Shown here: positions 37,397-48,740 of the stretch, one piece after another
How the letters are laid out: every line of letters begins with the position of its first letter
Position numbering within the stretch: position 1 is the first letter of the stretch
Assembly: GCA_009739215.1 (NCBI GenBank)
Contig: VSJF01000012.1
Location: 1 to 64,000, forward strand
Direction of reading: 5' to 3'
DNA length: 64,000 bases
Origin: Floccularia luteovirens
Lineage: Eukaryota > Basidiomycota > Agaricomycetes > Agaricales > Squamanitaceae
The notes under the pieces: generated by a model
What the model saw: the letters and a program-made list of their open reading frames with translations, nothing else
What the model was told of the DNA's origin: nothing
Databases searched by the model: none
Translations under genes and position numbers: made by a program

Positions 37397-38702
37397 TTAG
37401 ACAAAGTAGGCCATATCAACCCAAGAAGCCCAATCACTACCGACCGCACTCGACACAGAATACGCTGCTGCCTGGCTCGCACTCAATGCTGTAGCGAATG
37501 AAGGACGCTTGATATTTGCCACGCCAACGGTGTTGTAGTCTGCAGTAAAATACGTGGTTCGTACGTTCATCACCGACATTCCAGATCGACCACAATGCGG
37601 AACTCAAGACGAGTGGAGTGGCCACTTGGGTGTTTTTGAAAATGACGCTGTGAGGTGATGAGGTGAATATCTAATTTTTTAAAATCAAATTGGAGGTACG
37701 TACTTCGAGTAATCTGCGAGCAGTATAGTGAGTCATTGACAGGCGATACAATAATACAGTTTAAAACTTACTACCCCATGGCCTTCCGAAGTAAACCTTC
37801 CCTGACGTTCCAGATGCAGCGCCAGATGCCAGAGTGACCGTATTTTGGTTGAACACATCTGCCAAGAAGCTCAGATAAACCCAGCATTTCATGCTCATGC
37901 ACAATACTCACAGCTGCCTACATCATTTGATTGCTCTTCCATTCGCTGTGATCCAGCCTGCTGCTTTCACCGCGATAGTGTTTACCTCCGAAATAGGCTT
38001 GCCCAAGTCGTCCGAATATGAAGTCAGTTGCGCCCTCAACACCCGAAATCAGCGAAATCCCACCAACAAAGAATAAAACCTACCTCTATATATCCTCTCA
38101 AGTATACTTGTGTGCCCTGATTCGCAAGGAGAGTATCCGTGGTATCCAAAGAATCCACATGCATAGAGCCCAACACGGCTTCCATATTGACTCAACTGCG
38201 ATAGCCTGGCTGCCCTGTCCGAACGTATTATACACATTCACATTGTACATCTTGAAATCGTTTTTATGGACCCGTAATGTCCCACTGGCATCATTCGATC
38301 CCGCCGTGCTGGCAGGAATACCAGCTTGGATCTTGACAGTGTTGGCGGAGTACGACATAACGTCGGTGGTATATCCATATATCTACAGACCACACGAGAG
38401 TTGGGGGCCGGACCAAGGAACATTGAAAGCACATACCGTGAGTGGACCAGGACCTCGTAATCGAGACTTGCTCAGGAATACGTTCCCGAGAAGATAAATA
38501 TCGACCGAGAGGAGCTATCATTCGGGAGCGAGTTGACTGCAGCTTGGATTGTGCTGAACTCCCCACTCGTCTTTGTCCCCGCGCGAACTATCACTGCTCC
38601 AGATGGAGGTGTAGTCCGTGAAGTGGCCGCTCCAACAAGTGTAGCTGCCACAAGACAAAACGCTACGGCTAAGATATTACAAAGTGAAGCTGGGAGATAC
38701 AT
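37397..38702 (-). pseudogene. pectin methylesterase (CE8), copy 1, frame-broken
   Basis: A secreted right-handed beta-helix enzyme that de-esterifies plant pectin. ATG 38702 begins a signal peptide (ASLCNILAVAFCLVAATLVG). The family pattern follows: FSTIQAAVNSLP, NDFKMYNVNVYNTFG, the GYQDT-type substrate loop, GATDFIFG with the catalytic Asp, an ITANGR segment, YFGRPW, and the end DWASWVDMAYFV (stop 37397). Against copy 2 (46584-47905) there are extra single bases near 38197, 38139, 37984 and 37544. Both copies share a TGA after the ANGR segment (37923-37925), which may mean a misread exon border there. As written it encodes no full enzyme. Confidence 0.8.
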
Positions 38703-39791
38703 TTCTTTCTTGGTTCTTTGCAACAGACCCGCTGTTTGCTTTTAAATGTGTCACCGGATAAATCGAGGAGACTCTTAGGAATCCACGATCTTGCTGGCAG
38801 TGGCGTTTAGCATCGTTTAATGGCAACGGTTAACCTCCCATGAAAGAAATCATTGGGTGGAAGGAACGGGAGAAGCTGGAATGCTTCCGGGCCGCTTCTC
38901 TGCACCTAGAATAGTCGGGTGACCCTTGGCAGGAGGTTTTATGAACTACACAAATATCTATCTAACTCCTGGTATGTGTGCACACCGACCTGACGAGAAT
39001 TTTTGGTCGATTGCAAACTCTTAGTCATGACCTGTCAGCCTCACATCGATTCGGTACACCACTGCACCGAGCAATGCCGCTGCATTTGCCCGACAACTGA
39101 GACTTGAAGTCATCTGGTGACAGCGATAAATTACGACACCAGATTCGGCAGGTATGTGCCCGTCAGGTATTGCACCTTTTGGTTTCGACTTCTGGGTTGT
39201 AAGGCATTGAATTAATTGGTTCGCTGAAATTTTACTGACGAATGTGCATGGTAAGCAGCTCGGCGACGTTCTCTTGAAAAATGTATATGTGGCCCTTAAT
39301 AAACAGAATAACTTCATTATTTTTGCCAACTTGGTTAGGCCCCATCCATAGTTAGTAGTTCATTTTTGGTACTATGGCTTGGCAAAGGGTTGGAAAACTG
39401 GAGGCGAGCTGGGGTCAAAGGAATCCATTGTAGAATTAATAAACGTATGGTTAGGGCAAGGAATGTGTTGATTCCTTTTATGAACTGTTTTAATAGGTGT
39501 CAGTCTTTGTATTTTGAAGCAGTGATATCGTTTTCTTCAATTGGGGTGGGAGTGACGAGAGTGATTGCAGTACGCAAGTGAGAGCGAAGAGAAAATCAAA
39601 TAGGATGAAAGTTAAAGCCATGAAGATGAAACACAAACAGTGATAAAAGGACGTTTAATTGTGACACCTACTGAACGTTGAAATATTGAACGACCATCTA
39701 AGAATATACCAACCACTACTAGCATTATGTAGTTCTGGGCTTTTTTTGGCTACAAGTTATACTAAACAGTGGGAAAGTAACATATTGGTGG
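38703..39791. other. pectinesterase 5' flank and intergenic
   Basis: It contains the blocks conserved with the second pectinesterase copy (38883-38941). A 102-codon minus ORF at 39021-39329 matches nothing known to me. No other gene seen. Confidence 0.45.
38883..38941 (-). promoter_or_regulatory. conserved upstream blocks of pectinesterase copy 1
   Basis: Two blocks survive between the otherwise diverged flanks of the paralogues: GCTTCCGGGCCGCTT (38883-38897) and AGTCGGGTGACC..GCAGG (38913-38941, continuing AGGTTTTA). They lie about 180-240 bp before the ATG. They are likely promoter elements; the binding factor is unknown. Confidence 0.45.
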
Positions 39792-41552
39792 TCACTCGAA
39801 GTGGCTCGCACCATTGAATGAAAGCCCTGGTACCCCATATTCCTCAACAACCAGATATCTTGGAAAACAAGGAGAACTAAATATAGGCCGCTTGTTCACA
39901 GTGAACTCTATCTGCATTCCAGCAGTAACCAATTCATCCAGCAATGCGCGTGCTCTTCCTTCGACACTCTCGAGAAGCCAAAGTTGTGCATCACATTTAA
40001 AGAATTCCGAGTCGGGAGATGCGGTTCACATCAGCGCGCACTGTCCGAGTTTGGATGATATCGACCAATTCATCGATATCTTTCATATGATTTACATAAA
40101 GTTCTAATTTGCGGAGACCAGGGAATAATAGCTGCTCTTTGTTTTTGAACGCCATCACCTCCAAAACGGATTCGAATAGACAAATCCATACCACCAAGTA
40201 CGAGGTGCGAGATATTTTGTAAATTTATTAATGCTTTCTTGAAAGAATCTGGTACTGGTTTTGATGGCAGCCATGTATCAATTAGCTGGAAAAAGTTGAT
40301 ATCTGGTGATCTCGCAAAGAATCTAGCAAGACAGCTGTGGTCCCACCCCCAGAGTTGAGAAGCCAAAGTGAATCGTTCTAAAGCGGGTAGACTGAGGCAA
40401 TCGAAAAAGGCGCCAAACGGGTCCTCATAGCCATCGACTGGAGGAAACCATACGAGGGACAAGAACAAGGGTGTGGAGGTACGGATGAAATACTCGAGGA
40501 AGTGACTCATTATCTCCCCGTAAGTACCCACATTGCATGGTACATTCTCGTAAATTCGGGAGACGTTGGATAATTTCGAGACAAACATCTGGGCACATAT
40601 ATTTGTCTTGTTTTTCAAAGATTGATAATGATGTTATCGACTCGTAAGGCAGTTTCACGATAAATTTCTCTCTGGTATATGTGCAGTCAACAAACGAAGC
40701 GCTGTAGTCCAGAGATATGTGTCGTATGCTTCGGAATATTTTCAAACACGTCCACTACAAACCGTTTTGATGCCTCTGGAACGGAATGGGGAGGTGCTGA
40801 GTGATAGGAGCTGTATATGATTGATATTATTCTTGACAGGCGACAACACACCCCATGCCTCTAAGTAGAGAGGGAACATGACGTAGACATTTTCCCATCT
40901 ATGGGACTGACCGAGAACAGCATTGAAAGCTGTGTTGATCTTACAACGTCTAGTAAATTCGGTTGAAATAGATCTCTGATTGTACATCTTTCCTGAGTGA
41001 ATAATCCCAACGGTCAAAGGGAGGGTGTTTGACCGAGAGAGCCATAATCGAGTCAGTTGATTCTGACGTAGAGTTTCTTGATCAGCAATGACCCGAATCG
41101 TCGTCCACAACTTTGGTGTGTCCAAAGCCACAGCACGCCAGGACCTGCAGATATGTGAAAGAAGCAAAGGTCCAGACTTGGTATTGGTACTATCCAAGAC
41201 GTCAGGTAGCCTTTTGTGTGTAACTCCCTTTACGCATAGAAGAAAAATCTCTGCTAGAATGTCTGGGTGGAGATGACGGATGGGTGTGAGTGAGGCGCTG
41301 TATTGGGTTAAACGTCCTTGCGAAATGTGGTAACCAGTTTGTGACTTTTCAAGGACAGGTTTGACACTGTCAACACGTTGTTTTGAGTGTTCCATATTGT
41401 TGTTCAACTCTTGGATGTACGCATTGACTACACCTACTTGGAGAGGGCGAAGGCATGCACAGAGAGTGTTCAGGATGTCCGGCACCAGAGACTCCGATTC
41501 GGGGTGTTTTGCCGAAGTCTGGAACACAGCATTCGAAAATGGAGAAAGTCAT
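39792..41552 (-). pseudogene. F-box protein, copy 1, frame-broken
   Basis: An Agaricomycete-type F-box gene, presumably a substrate adaptor for an SCF ubiquitin ligase. It aligns end to end with copy 3 (44600-46400). The start is near 41552 (MTFSIFECCVPDFGK). The F-box is visible as IRHLHPDILAEIFLLC...SGPLLLSHICRSWRAVALDTPKLW (41.1-41.3 kb). A long LRR-like C-terminal region follows, ending in a GASHFE-type tail with stop 39792-39794. Frames change near 41470, 40780, 40735, about 40460 and 40160, mostly by one extra base. These lesions break the protein unless they are sequence errors. Confidence 0.75.
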
Positions 41553-41706
41553 ATAGTATTGATCATTTGGGCGCTGAATATAAGGTACGTCGCGGACAAA
41601 CATATTGAAAGTATGTTCAAAGTCAACAAATCTATGTCACTGAACCAAGTACATCCTTTTACTTCAGCATCAACAACTCGTGCCATAGAATAATATGCTT
41701 GTAATC

Positions 41707-41758
41707 TATCCGCATTAGACAAAGTAGGCCATATCGACCTAAGAAGCCCAATCACCAC
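41707..41758 (-). pseudogene. 52-bp fragment of pectinesterase 3' end
   Basis: 41707-41758 matches the last coding codons of both pectinesterases (WVDMAYFV end plus flank; AGACAAAGTAGGCCATATC). It stops abruptly where F-box C-terminal sequence begins. It marks a deleted pectinesterase between F-box copies 1 and 2. Confidence 0.8.
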
Positions 41759-42300
41759 TCTATATTCCTTGACAACCAGATATCTTGGAAAACCAGGAGC
41801 ACTGAATATTGGCTGCTTGTTCGCAGTGAACTCTATCTGCATTCCGGTTGAAACCAATTCATCCAGCGCGTGCGTGCGCTTCCTTTGATACTGCTAGGGA
41901 GCCCTAGTTGTGTATCGCATTTGAAGAGTTCCAGTCGGGAGATGCGGTTCACATCAGCGTGCACTGTTCGAGCTCGAATGATATCGGCCAGTTCATCGAT
42001 GCATTCCATATGCAAATATGAAGTTCCAACCTGCGGAGACCGGGGAATAATGGCTGCTCTCTGTCTTTGAAGGTTATCACCTCCAAGGCGGTTTAACACA
42101 CAAATCCATACAGCAAAGTACGAATTGTAAGACATGTGCAAATTTCTTGATGCTTTGCCGGTGTTGGTGATAATTGGATACATGTGTTAATTAGTTGGAG
42201 AAAGTTGATATCTGTCGATCCCGCCAAGAATTTAGCAAAAATGTTGTAATTATACTCCCCAAAATAAAAACTCAAAGTGAATCATTCTAAAGTGGGTAGG
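41759..42300 (-). pseudogene. F-box gene fragment (C-terminal part), copy 2
   Basis: On the minus strand this aligns to the last third of the other F-box genes: INFLQLINT, IIRARTVHADVNRISRLELF, GLPSSIKGS, MQIEFTANKQPIFSAPGFP and RYLVV. Frames shift several times and the F-box itself is absent. The left end fuses to the pectinesterase 3' fragment at 41758. The right end gives way to the repeat-gene relic near 42300. Confidence 0.8.
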
Positions 42301-42324
42301 TTGAGGTGATTGAAAGGGTTGCCG

Positions 42325-42660
42325 ACATCGGTTTTTGGTCAACGTCGACTTACTCTCCGACATCAACTTTGGCCACCGCAGACGATCGTTTAACCTTCCA
42401 CTCTGACTCCGAAAAGTACGATAAAGTCCCCGCACTTCCATGGTACATTGAAGATAGCAAGGGCAACTCAAAACTCATCAGATCAAATATATTGACCGGC
42501 ACCAAAAAATCAGCTGTTTCGTCCGGATGGGGTTATGGATGGGGTCTTGGCGAGGAAAAGGATAAGCAGGAGAACTGAAGGAAAAGACACGATCGAGTCT
42601 CATGAATCGAACAACCACCAACAGTCCGTCGGACGAGATTCCAAGTTAGCACAAGCTAGC
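42325..42660 (+). pseudogene. partial duplicate of the unknown repeat-bearing gene
   Basis: It resembles the 5' half of the gene at 42834-43981: WSTSTYSPTSTLATADD, EKYDKVP, GTKKSAVSSGWGYGW. It ends in frame with a stop after EEKDKQEN (42578), then continues in other frames through the NNHQQSVGRDSKLAQAS-like segment. It appears to be a truncated tandem copy. Confidence 0.65.
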
Positions 42661-42833
42661 CCTCGACTATATCTGGATGGCGTCAATGGAGCCGAGTTGG
42701 CGGTAGCGGGCTATACACCACGTTGTGCTGTTCATCTCGTCCGAATCTTCCGTAAGTTGCCCTGTGTTAGATATGGTGTGGTTACCTTCCCCACATTGTC
42801 TCCCAAATTTCTGACTTCTTTGCGTCCACCACC

Positions 42834-43981
42834 ATGGCTCCTCCACCTCCACCTCCACCTCCCATTTGCTCTTCCCTTTCGGCTCAAAGCATAAACGCCG
42901 CCTTTCTTGGTCAACGTCAACGTCGACTTACTCTCCGACATCAACTTTGGCCACCGCAGACGATAGTTTAACCTTCCATTTTGACACCGAAAAGTACGAT
43001 GAAGTCCCCAGAGGACTTTTAGAGTTTAATAAAGACAGCAAGGGCAAGCCAAAACCCATCGGATCAAATACACCAACCGGCACCAAAAAATCGACTGTTT
43101 CGTCCAAGTGGGGTGTTGGATGGGGTCTTGGCAAGCAAAAAGACAAACAGGTAGAACTGAAGAAAGACACGACCGAGTCTCATGAATCGAACAACTTCCA
43201 ACAGTCCGTCTCGCCCAAGTGGGGTTATGGATGGGATCTTGGCAAGCAAAAAGACAACCAGATAGAACTGAAGAAAGACACAACCGAGTTTCATGAATCG
43301 AACAACTACCAACAGTCCGTCGGACGAGATTCTAGGTTGGCACAAGCTAGCCGATCGACACAACGGACAAAAGATACGTATAAGACGCGGGATACACACA
43401 AACACCGCACACCTGACTCACGGCGGAGGGGCTCGGATCCTCGCACTGATATGTCGCACGTTCCTATCCGGGGTCTTTATGGTTCGGGGGATGTAGGTGG
43501 CCTCGCACCTCTAGCACAATCCAAGTTGTCTTCCCATGTCAACGGAGATATGTTACCTCCTCTGGACAAACTACTCAATAGACCACTTCCAACGATACCT
43601 TCCGAAGTCGATACCCCCACCACAAAGCAGACAATTTTACCGGTACTGTACCCCGGTGACCCATATACTCTCAACCGCCTCCGTGAGGGATTCTGGAATA
43701 GACGGGGAGACCATCTTACTCCCTCGGGATTCATAGTGTACGCACCGTCGAACATGGCACACCCAGCAGAGCTTCGAGGGTATCCAAACGAGACTGAAGG
43801 TTATAAAAACAAATTTAACCAATTCGTATCATATTCAAGAGAGACCAGAGCTGCTAGATTCTCTACCAAGATATGGGGCACCGCCACTCCGGCCTTACGA
43901 ATCGGTATGATATTGCTTCACCATTCGAATTTGTCGGCTGACCTCCTGTTCCAGTTCATTACCTATAGTACAGATAAATAG
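42834..43981 (+). CDS. unknown protein with tandem 37-residue repeats
   Basis: I do not recognise the family. The long open frame (42866-43981) has a Ser/Thr-rich start (STSTSTYSPTSTLATADD), two tandem 37-residue repeats (43100-43210 and 43211-43321; KWGYGWDLGKQKDNQIELKK), a basic low-complexity stretch (TQRTKDTYKTRDTHKH), and a more ordered C-terminus (GDPYTLNRLREGFWNRRGD, GFIVYAPSNMAHPAELRGYP). In the main frame no ATG follows the upstream stop at 42812. The ATG at 42834 (MAPPPPPPP) lies in another frame, separated by a CCTCCA run. A one-base slip in that run, or an unseen upstream exon, would supply the start. It sits as an insertion between F-box copies. Confidence 0.5.
43100..43321 (+). 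repeat. two tandem 111-bp coding repeats
   Basis: Units 43100-43210 and 43211-43321 encode SSKWGVGWGLGKQKDKQ... and SPKWGYGWDLGKQKDNQ... versions of the same 37 residues. A third, diverged unit is in the relic at about 42517-42625. Confidence 0.8.
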
Positions 43982-44599
43982 TACGAAGACACCTCCGGCT
44001 ATTCTAGTAATGGGTCTTACAGGGCGGCTTATTGCTGCTACTAACATACTGTAGTGGGTAGTCTTATACAGTTCACTGATTTTCGGGAGTCTTTGATGGA
44101 TGTTGCAGAATTGTACAAATGTGGATGTGCTTTTCTCCTTTCCAGACTTTTCCCGCATCGTTTTCAGTTCTTCCGTGTTGGTGTCATGTCGACTGTTCAG
44201 TCATAATGTTTACTTCCTTTTCGTTAGTAAGCCAGTCCTATTCTCTTTCTCCTTTAGTCTCATATCAAGATCACAAGATTCACTATCGATTGCTCGCTTC
44301 TACTAGAAAAGAAACAGAAATTTCTGATAGGGTCAAATAACTCCCTCTCAATGAGTCCTCTAAGTCTCGTATTGATACTATATTTATCATGTCCGCTTGT
44401 AAGCTTGAAATATACTCTTATCCCTCTCTCAACTTCCGTTTCATATAAATGATAGCGGACTTTGCCGTGCATAAACACGACCTTAACGTCAATTCTGCAA
44501 GCAATTACGCCAGTCCACTTTACCTGAAAACAACACTGTTGCATATATTGTTGCAAGGTATACTAACTCGAGAAAGTACCAATGCCCAGCTAATTTAGG
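43982..44599. other. intergenic, no gene seen
   Basis: 3' flanks of the unknown plus-strand gene and F-box copy 3. It is pyrimidine-rich on the plus strand, with no recognisable coding sequence. Confidence 0.45.
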
Positions 44600-46400
44600 T
44601 TACTCAAAGTGGTTGGCGCCATAGAATGGATACCCTGCTATGCTATATTCCTCAACAACCAGATATCTCGGAAAATCAGGAGAACTGAATATTGGCTGCT
44701 TATTCGCAGTGAACTCTATCTGCATACCGGTCGTAACAAATTCATCCAGCTGGGTGCGTGTGCTTCCTTCGATACTACTAGGGAGTCCAAATTGTGCATC
44801 GCACTTGAAGAATTCGAGTCGGGAGACGCAGTTCACGTCAGCGAGCACTGTTCGAGCTCGGATGATATCGACAAGTTCATCGATGCATTCCATATGCAAA
44901 ATATGAAGTTCCAATCTGCGAAGACCGGGGAATAATGGCTGTTCTTTGTCTTTGAAGGCTATCGCTTCCAAGGCGGTTTTAACGTGCAAACCCATGCAAC
45001 AAAGTACGAGGTGTGAGACATTTTGTAGGTTTCTCAATGCGTCCACGAAAGAATCCGGTATTGGCTCTAATTGGGCACATACATCGATTAGCTGGAAAAA
45101 GTTGATATCTGGTGATTTAGCAAAGAATCTAGCAATGCAACTGTGGTCCCAACCCCCGATATGACAACTCAAAGTGAATCGCTCTAATACGGGCAGATCG
45201 AGACAATCGAAAAAGGCGTCAAATTGGTCATAATAACCATCGTCGGTCTCATCGTCGATCTCAGAGGAAGGACAATATAACATGCGAGGGATAAGAGTAA
45301 GAGTGTGGAGGTAGGGATTATGTACCTCAGGAAGTGACTGCTCATCTACCTGTAGGTGACCAAATTTCACAGTACATTCCCGTAAATTTCGAAGACTGTT
45401 GGATGATTTCAAGACAAATGTCTGGGCACACATCATAATCTCTTTCCAAGATTGATAGTGATGTTATTGACTCGTAAGGCAGTTTAACGATCAGTTTATC
45501 TCTTGTAAATCTGCAGTCGACAAAAGAAGCGCTGCGATCCAGAGATAAGTGTCGTATACTCGGAATACTTGCAAACACATCGACTACAAAACGATTGAAT
45601 GACTGTGAAATTGATGTGGAGGTGTTGAGTGACAGGTGCTTTATATGGTTGAGATTATCCTTGACAGGCGACAATACGCTCCATGCCTCTAGGTGCAAGG
45701 GGAACGAGACGTAGATATTTTCCCATCTATGGGACTGACTGAGTACGGCATTGAATGCATTGTTGTTCTCACAGCGCCTAGTAAATGCGGTTGAGATAGT
45801 CCTAATGTTATATAAAGACATCCTTTGTGCGTCAAAAATGCCAACCGTCAAAGGGAGAGTTTTTGAACGAGAGAGCCATAATCGAGTCAGCTCGTTCTGA
45901 CTTAATGTTTCTTGATCAGCAACAACCCGAATCGTCGTCCACAACTTTGGTGTGTCCAAAGCCACTGCACGCCAGGACTTGCAGACTTGTGAGAGAAGTA
46001 AAGGTCCAGATTTGGTATTGGCACTATCCAAAACATCAGGCAGCTCCTCCCGTGTAACTCCCTTTGGGCACAGAAGAAAAATATCTGCTAGAATGTCTGG
46101 GTGCAGGCGACGGATGGGTGCAAGGAAGGCACAGTATTCGGCTCTACGTCGTTGTATAGCGCGGTAACCGTTTTGTAACTTTTCGAGGACGGGTTTTACA
46201 CTGTCAATATGTTGTGTCAGGTGTTCAATACTGTTGTTCAAATCTTGGGCGCATGCATCGATTTCAAGCACTTGGGGATGCAAAGGCACAGCCAAATGAG
46301 TGCTGAAGATCTCTGGCACTGGACACGCCAGCTTGGGATGTGTTTTGTCGATGTCTGGAAAACCACATTGATCACAGGTTTCGAAAGTAGGGGAGGTCAT
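44600..46400 (-). CDS. F-box protein, copy 3 (one frameshift)
   Basis: Best copy of the F-box family here. The start at 46400 (MTSPTFETCDQCGFPDIDK) includes a CxxC pair. A helical stretch (LNNSIEHLTQHIDSVKPVLEKL) is followed by the F-box (IRRLHPDILADIFLLC; LLLSQVCKSWRAVALDTPKLW) and leucine-rich, LRR-like strands (RHLSLDRSASFVDC; LECC-like repeats). It closes with MQIEFTANKQPIF and YGANHFE (stop TAA 44600-44602). One extra base near 45390, in the segment EIIQQ...NLRECTVKFG, splits the gene into two overlapping frames. Otherwise it is about 600 residues. It presumably recruits a target to an SCF ubiquitin ligase; the target is unknown. Confidence 0.75.
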
Positions 46401-46583
46401 TGGTAGGGGAGATAAATGTTAGAGACCGAATAGTTACACGTTCCCAACCACATAAGTATGTAGTTTTTTCGGTTTGAATATGTGTTGACTATTGCACGAC
46501 GCGGACAAGCCAAGTCAACAAATTTATGTAACTAAACCATGTTTGTATGTAATCCATCCTTTTTCTCTACTCATTTATCTACA

Positions 46584-47905
46584 TCAAACAAAGTAGGCCA
46601 TATCGACCCAAGAAGCCCAATCACTACCAACAGCACTCGACACAGAATATGCTGCTGCCTGGCTCGCACTCAATGCTGTAGCGAATGGAGCACGCTGAAT
46701 ATTTGCTACCCCAACAGTGTTATAATCTGCGTAAAAGACGTGGTTCGTGTGTTCGTCACCAACATTCCAAATTGACCATAATGCGGGATTCACGACGAGT
46801 GGAGAGAGAACTTGTGTGTTTTTGAAAATTACTCTATTGGGTGATGGGTTTAGGAGTACCTTGTTATTAAAATGAGGGTACGTACTTTGAGTAATCTATA
46901 ACCAGTGCATTGAGTTGTTACTGACAGTTAACATAAGGCTACAATTAGGAGGACTTACTTCCCCATGGCCTTCCGAAGTAGACTTTTCCTGATGTTCCCG
47001 AAGCTGCGCCAGATGCCAGCGTGATCGTGTTCTGATTGAATACATCTACCAAGCAGTTCAGACATAGCTAGCCTTTCAAGTCCATGCTACTCTGCTTACA
47101 GCTTCCTATATCAGTCTGATGACCTTCCGTTCGCTGTGATCCAGCCTGCTGCTTTCACCCCGATAGTGTTTCCTCCAAAGTAAACTTGTCCAACTTGTCC
47201 AAATATGAAGTCGGTTGCACCCTATACACCGTGAAGCGGCAAAATCTACCAATATTGAATTATCAAAGAATACGACCCACCTCTATATATCCTCTTAGGT
47301 ACACTTGCGTGCCTTGGTTCACAAGGAGAGTGTCCTGGTATCCAAAGAATCCACATGCATAAAGTCCAGCACGACTCCCATATTGACTCAACGCGATAGC
47401 CTGGCTGCCGACTCCGAAGGTATTGTACACATTCACATTATACATCTTGAAATCGTTCTTATGGACCCGTAACGTCCCACTGGCGTCGTCTGACCCTGCT
47501 GTGCTGGCAGAGAGACCCTGCTTGGATCTTCACAGTGTTGGCAGAGTAGGACATCGTATCAGTGGTATATCCATATATCTACGATTAAAATCAAGGAAAT
47601 CAGGAGGAAGGCACCAATGAATATTGAAAGTACACACCGTGAGTGGACCGGTCCTCGTGATTGAGACTTGCTCGGAATACGTCCCCGAGAAGATAAATAT
47701 TGATCGAGAGGAACTATCATTCGGGAGCGAGTTGACAGCAGCTTGGATTGTGCTGAACTCCCCACTTGTCTTCGTCCCCGCGCGAACTATGACTGCTCCG
47801 GATGGAGGTGTAGTCCGTGGAGTGGCCGCTCCAACGAGTGTAGTTGCAACAAGACAAAACTGCTACTGCCCAGATGCTACGGAGGGAAGCTGCCAAGAGA
47901 TGCAT
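46584..47905 (-). pseudogene. pectin methylesterase (CE8), copy 2, frame-broken
   Basis: Paralogue of 37397-38702. It keeps a clean core: NVNVYNTFGVGSQAIALSQ, CGFFGYQDTLLVNQG, DFIFG, YFGG, ALWSIWNVGDEHTNHVFY and the WVDMAYFV end. The start at 47905 begins a signal peptide. An extra base near 47863 diverts it before cleavage, and another near 47517 breaks the second strand region. A TGA at 47111-47113 is shared with copy 1. It is as likely to be a recently silenced gene as one distorted by sequence error. Confidence 0.78.
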
Positions 47906-48058
47906 TTCTCTTTTTTTCGAATCTTTGCGACAGCTCCGCTGTTGCTTTAAAGGTGTCGTTTGACAATTGGAAAAGACATCTTAGGAACACGGCATTGCTG
48001 GCAATGATTCATGGTAGGCCTCTCACAATAGAGATCATTTGGTGGAAAAACGGGAGGG

Positions 48059-48130
48059 GCTTCCGGGCCGCTTTTTGTATATACTGACCTCTTCCAGAAG
48101 AGTCGGGTGACCATTAGCAGGAGGTTTTAC
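48059..48130 (-). promoter_or_regulatory. conserved upstream blocks of pectinesterase copy 2
   Basis: GCTTCCGGGCCGCTTT (48059-48074) and AGTCGGGTGACCATTAGCAG (from 48101) followed by GAGGTTTTA, matching the copy 1 flank at 38883-38941 in the same order and orientation. Confidence 0.45.
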
Positions 48131-48517
48131 GGATTATACGAACATCTGTTGGACGATTATTCGTCGGATGCAAATGTACCGTTGTTGTACCCTGGGTGAC
48201 GTTATTGGAAGGAAACTTTGTTCTTTTGCGGGCCGCTCGGTGGAGGAAGGCTGGTTGTTGTTTTTCGAAAGACTGTTCTATTTTCTATGATGGGCGTCTA
48301 ACTTTCTGTATAGGATAAGAATAGCGAACGAGCGAGGATGATCCAATCGGGGGCTCCCTACCATCATTTATCACCACAAGAAGGACTCAAAGATAGCTGC
48401 TGGAAGAGCTTGTCAGGACAAAATAAATGATCTCATTTTGTTAACGACAACTACATCTAACTCTTTGCTGCGTCTATAGATGGAACCCCACTGCCCAACC
48501 CCGTACGCATTAATCAA
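48131..48517. other. intergenic, no gene seen
   Basis: Distal 5' flank of pectinesterase copy 2. No conserved coding sequence or RNA recognised. Confidence 0.4.
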
Positions 48518-48579
48518 AGTAGCATGGTACAGTGGTAGCGTGCGGGACGACTTAACATGATTGAAACAAGTTGCTGCTT
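48518..48579 (+). pseudogene. decayed initiator tRNA-Met
   Basis: About 62 nt align to the initiator tRNA at 35072-35143. The 5' part AGTAGCATGG.ACAGTGGTAG and the 3' part TTGAAACAAGTTGCTGCT are well kept. The anticodon arm and variable region are deleted or scrambled (no CAT anticodon loop). A T run follows at 48595-48600. Non-functional as a tRNA. Confidence 0.75.
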
Positions 48580-48740
48580 ATAATCCATTATTTGTTTTTT
48601 CGTCTCTTCAGTTTCTCGGAGCTGCCTGGTTTTTAAAAGGGAGTTGAAAAAGACTGAATTTGACTCACAATTCCTTACTGTAGATGAGTAAATGACTGGC
48701 TTCGCTCGTTTGCGAATGTCATTTGCCGAGCTTTGTTTAT

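Noticed and set aside
39021..39329. 102-codon minus ORF between PME1 and F-box1
   Set aside because: No recognisable domain or signal, and no counterpart next to PME2.
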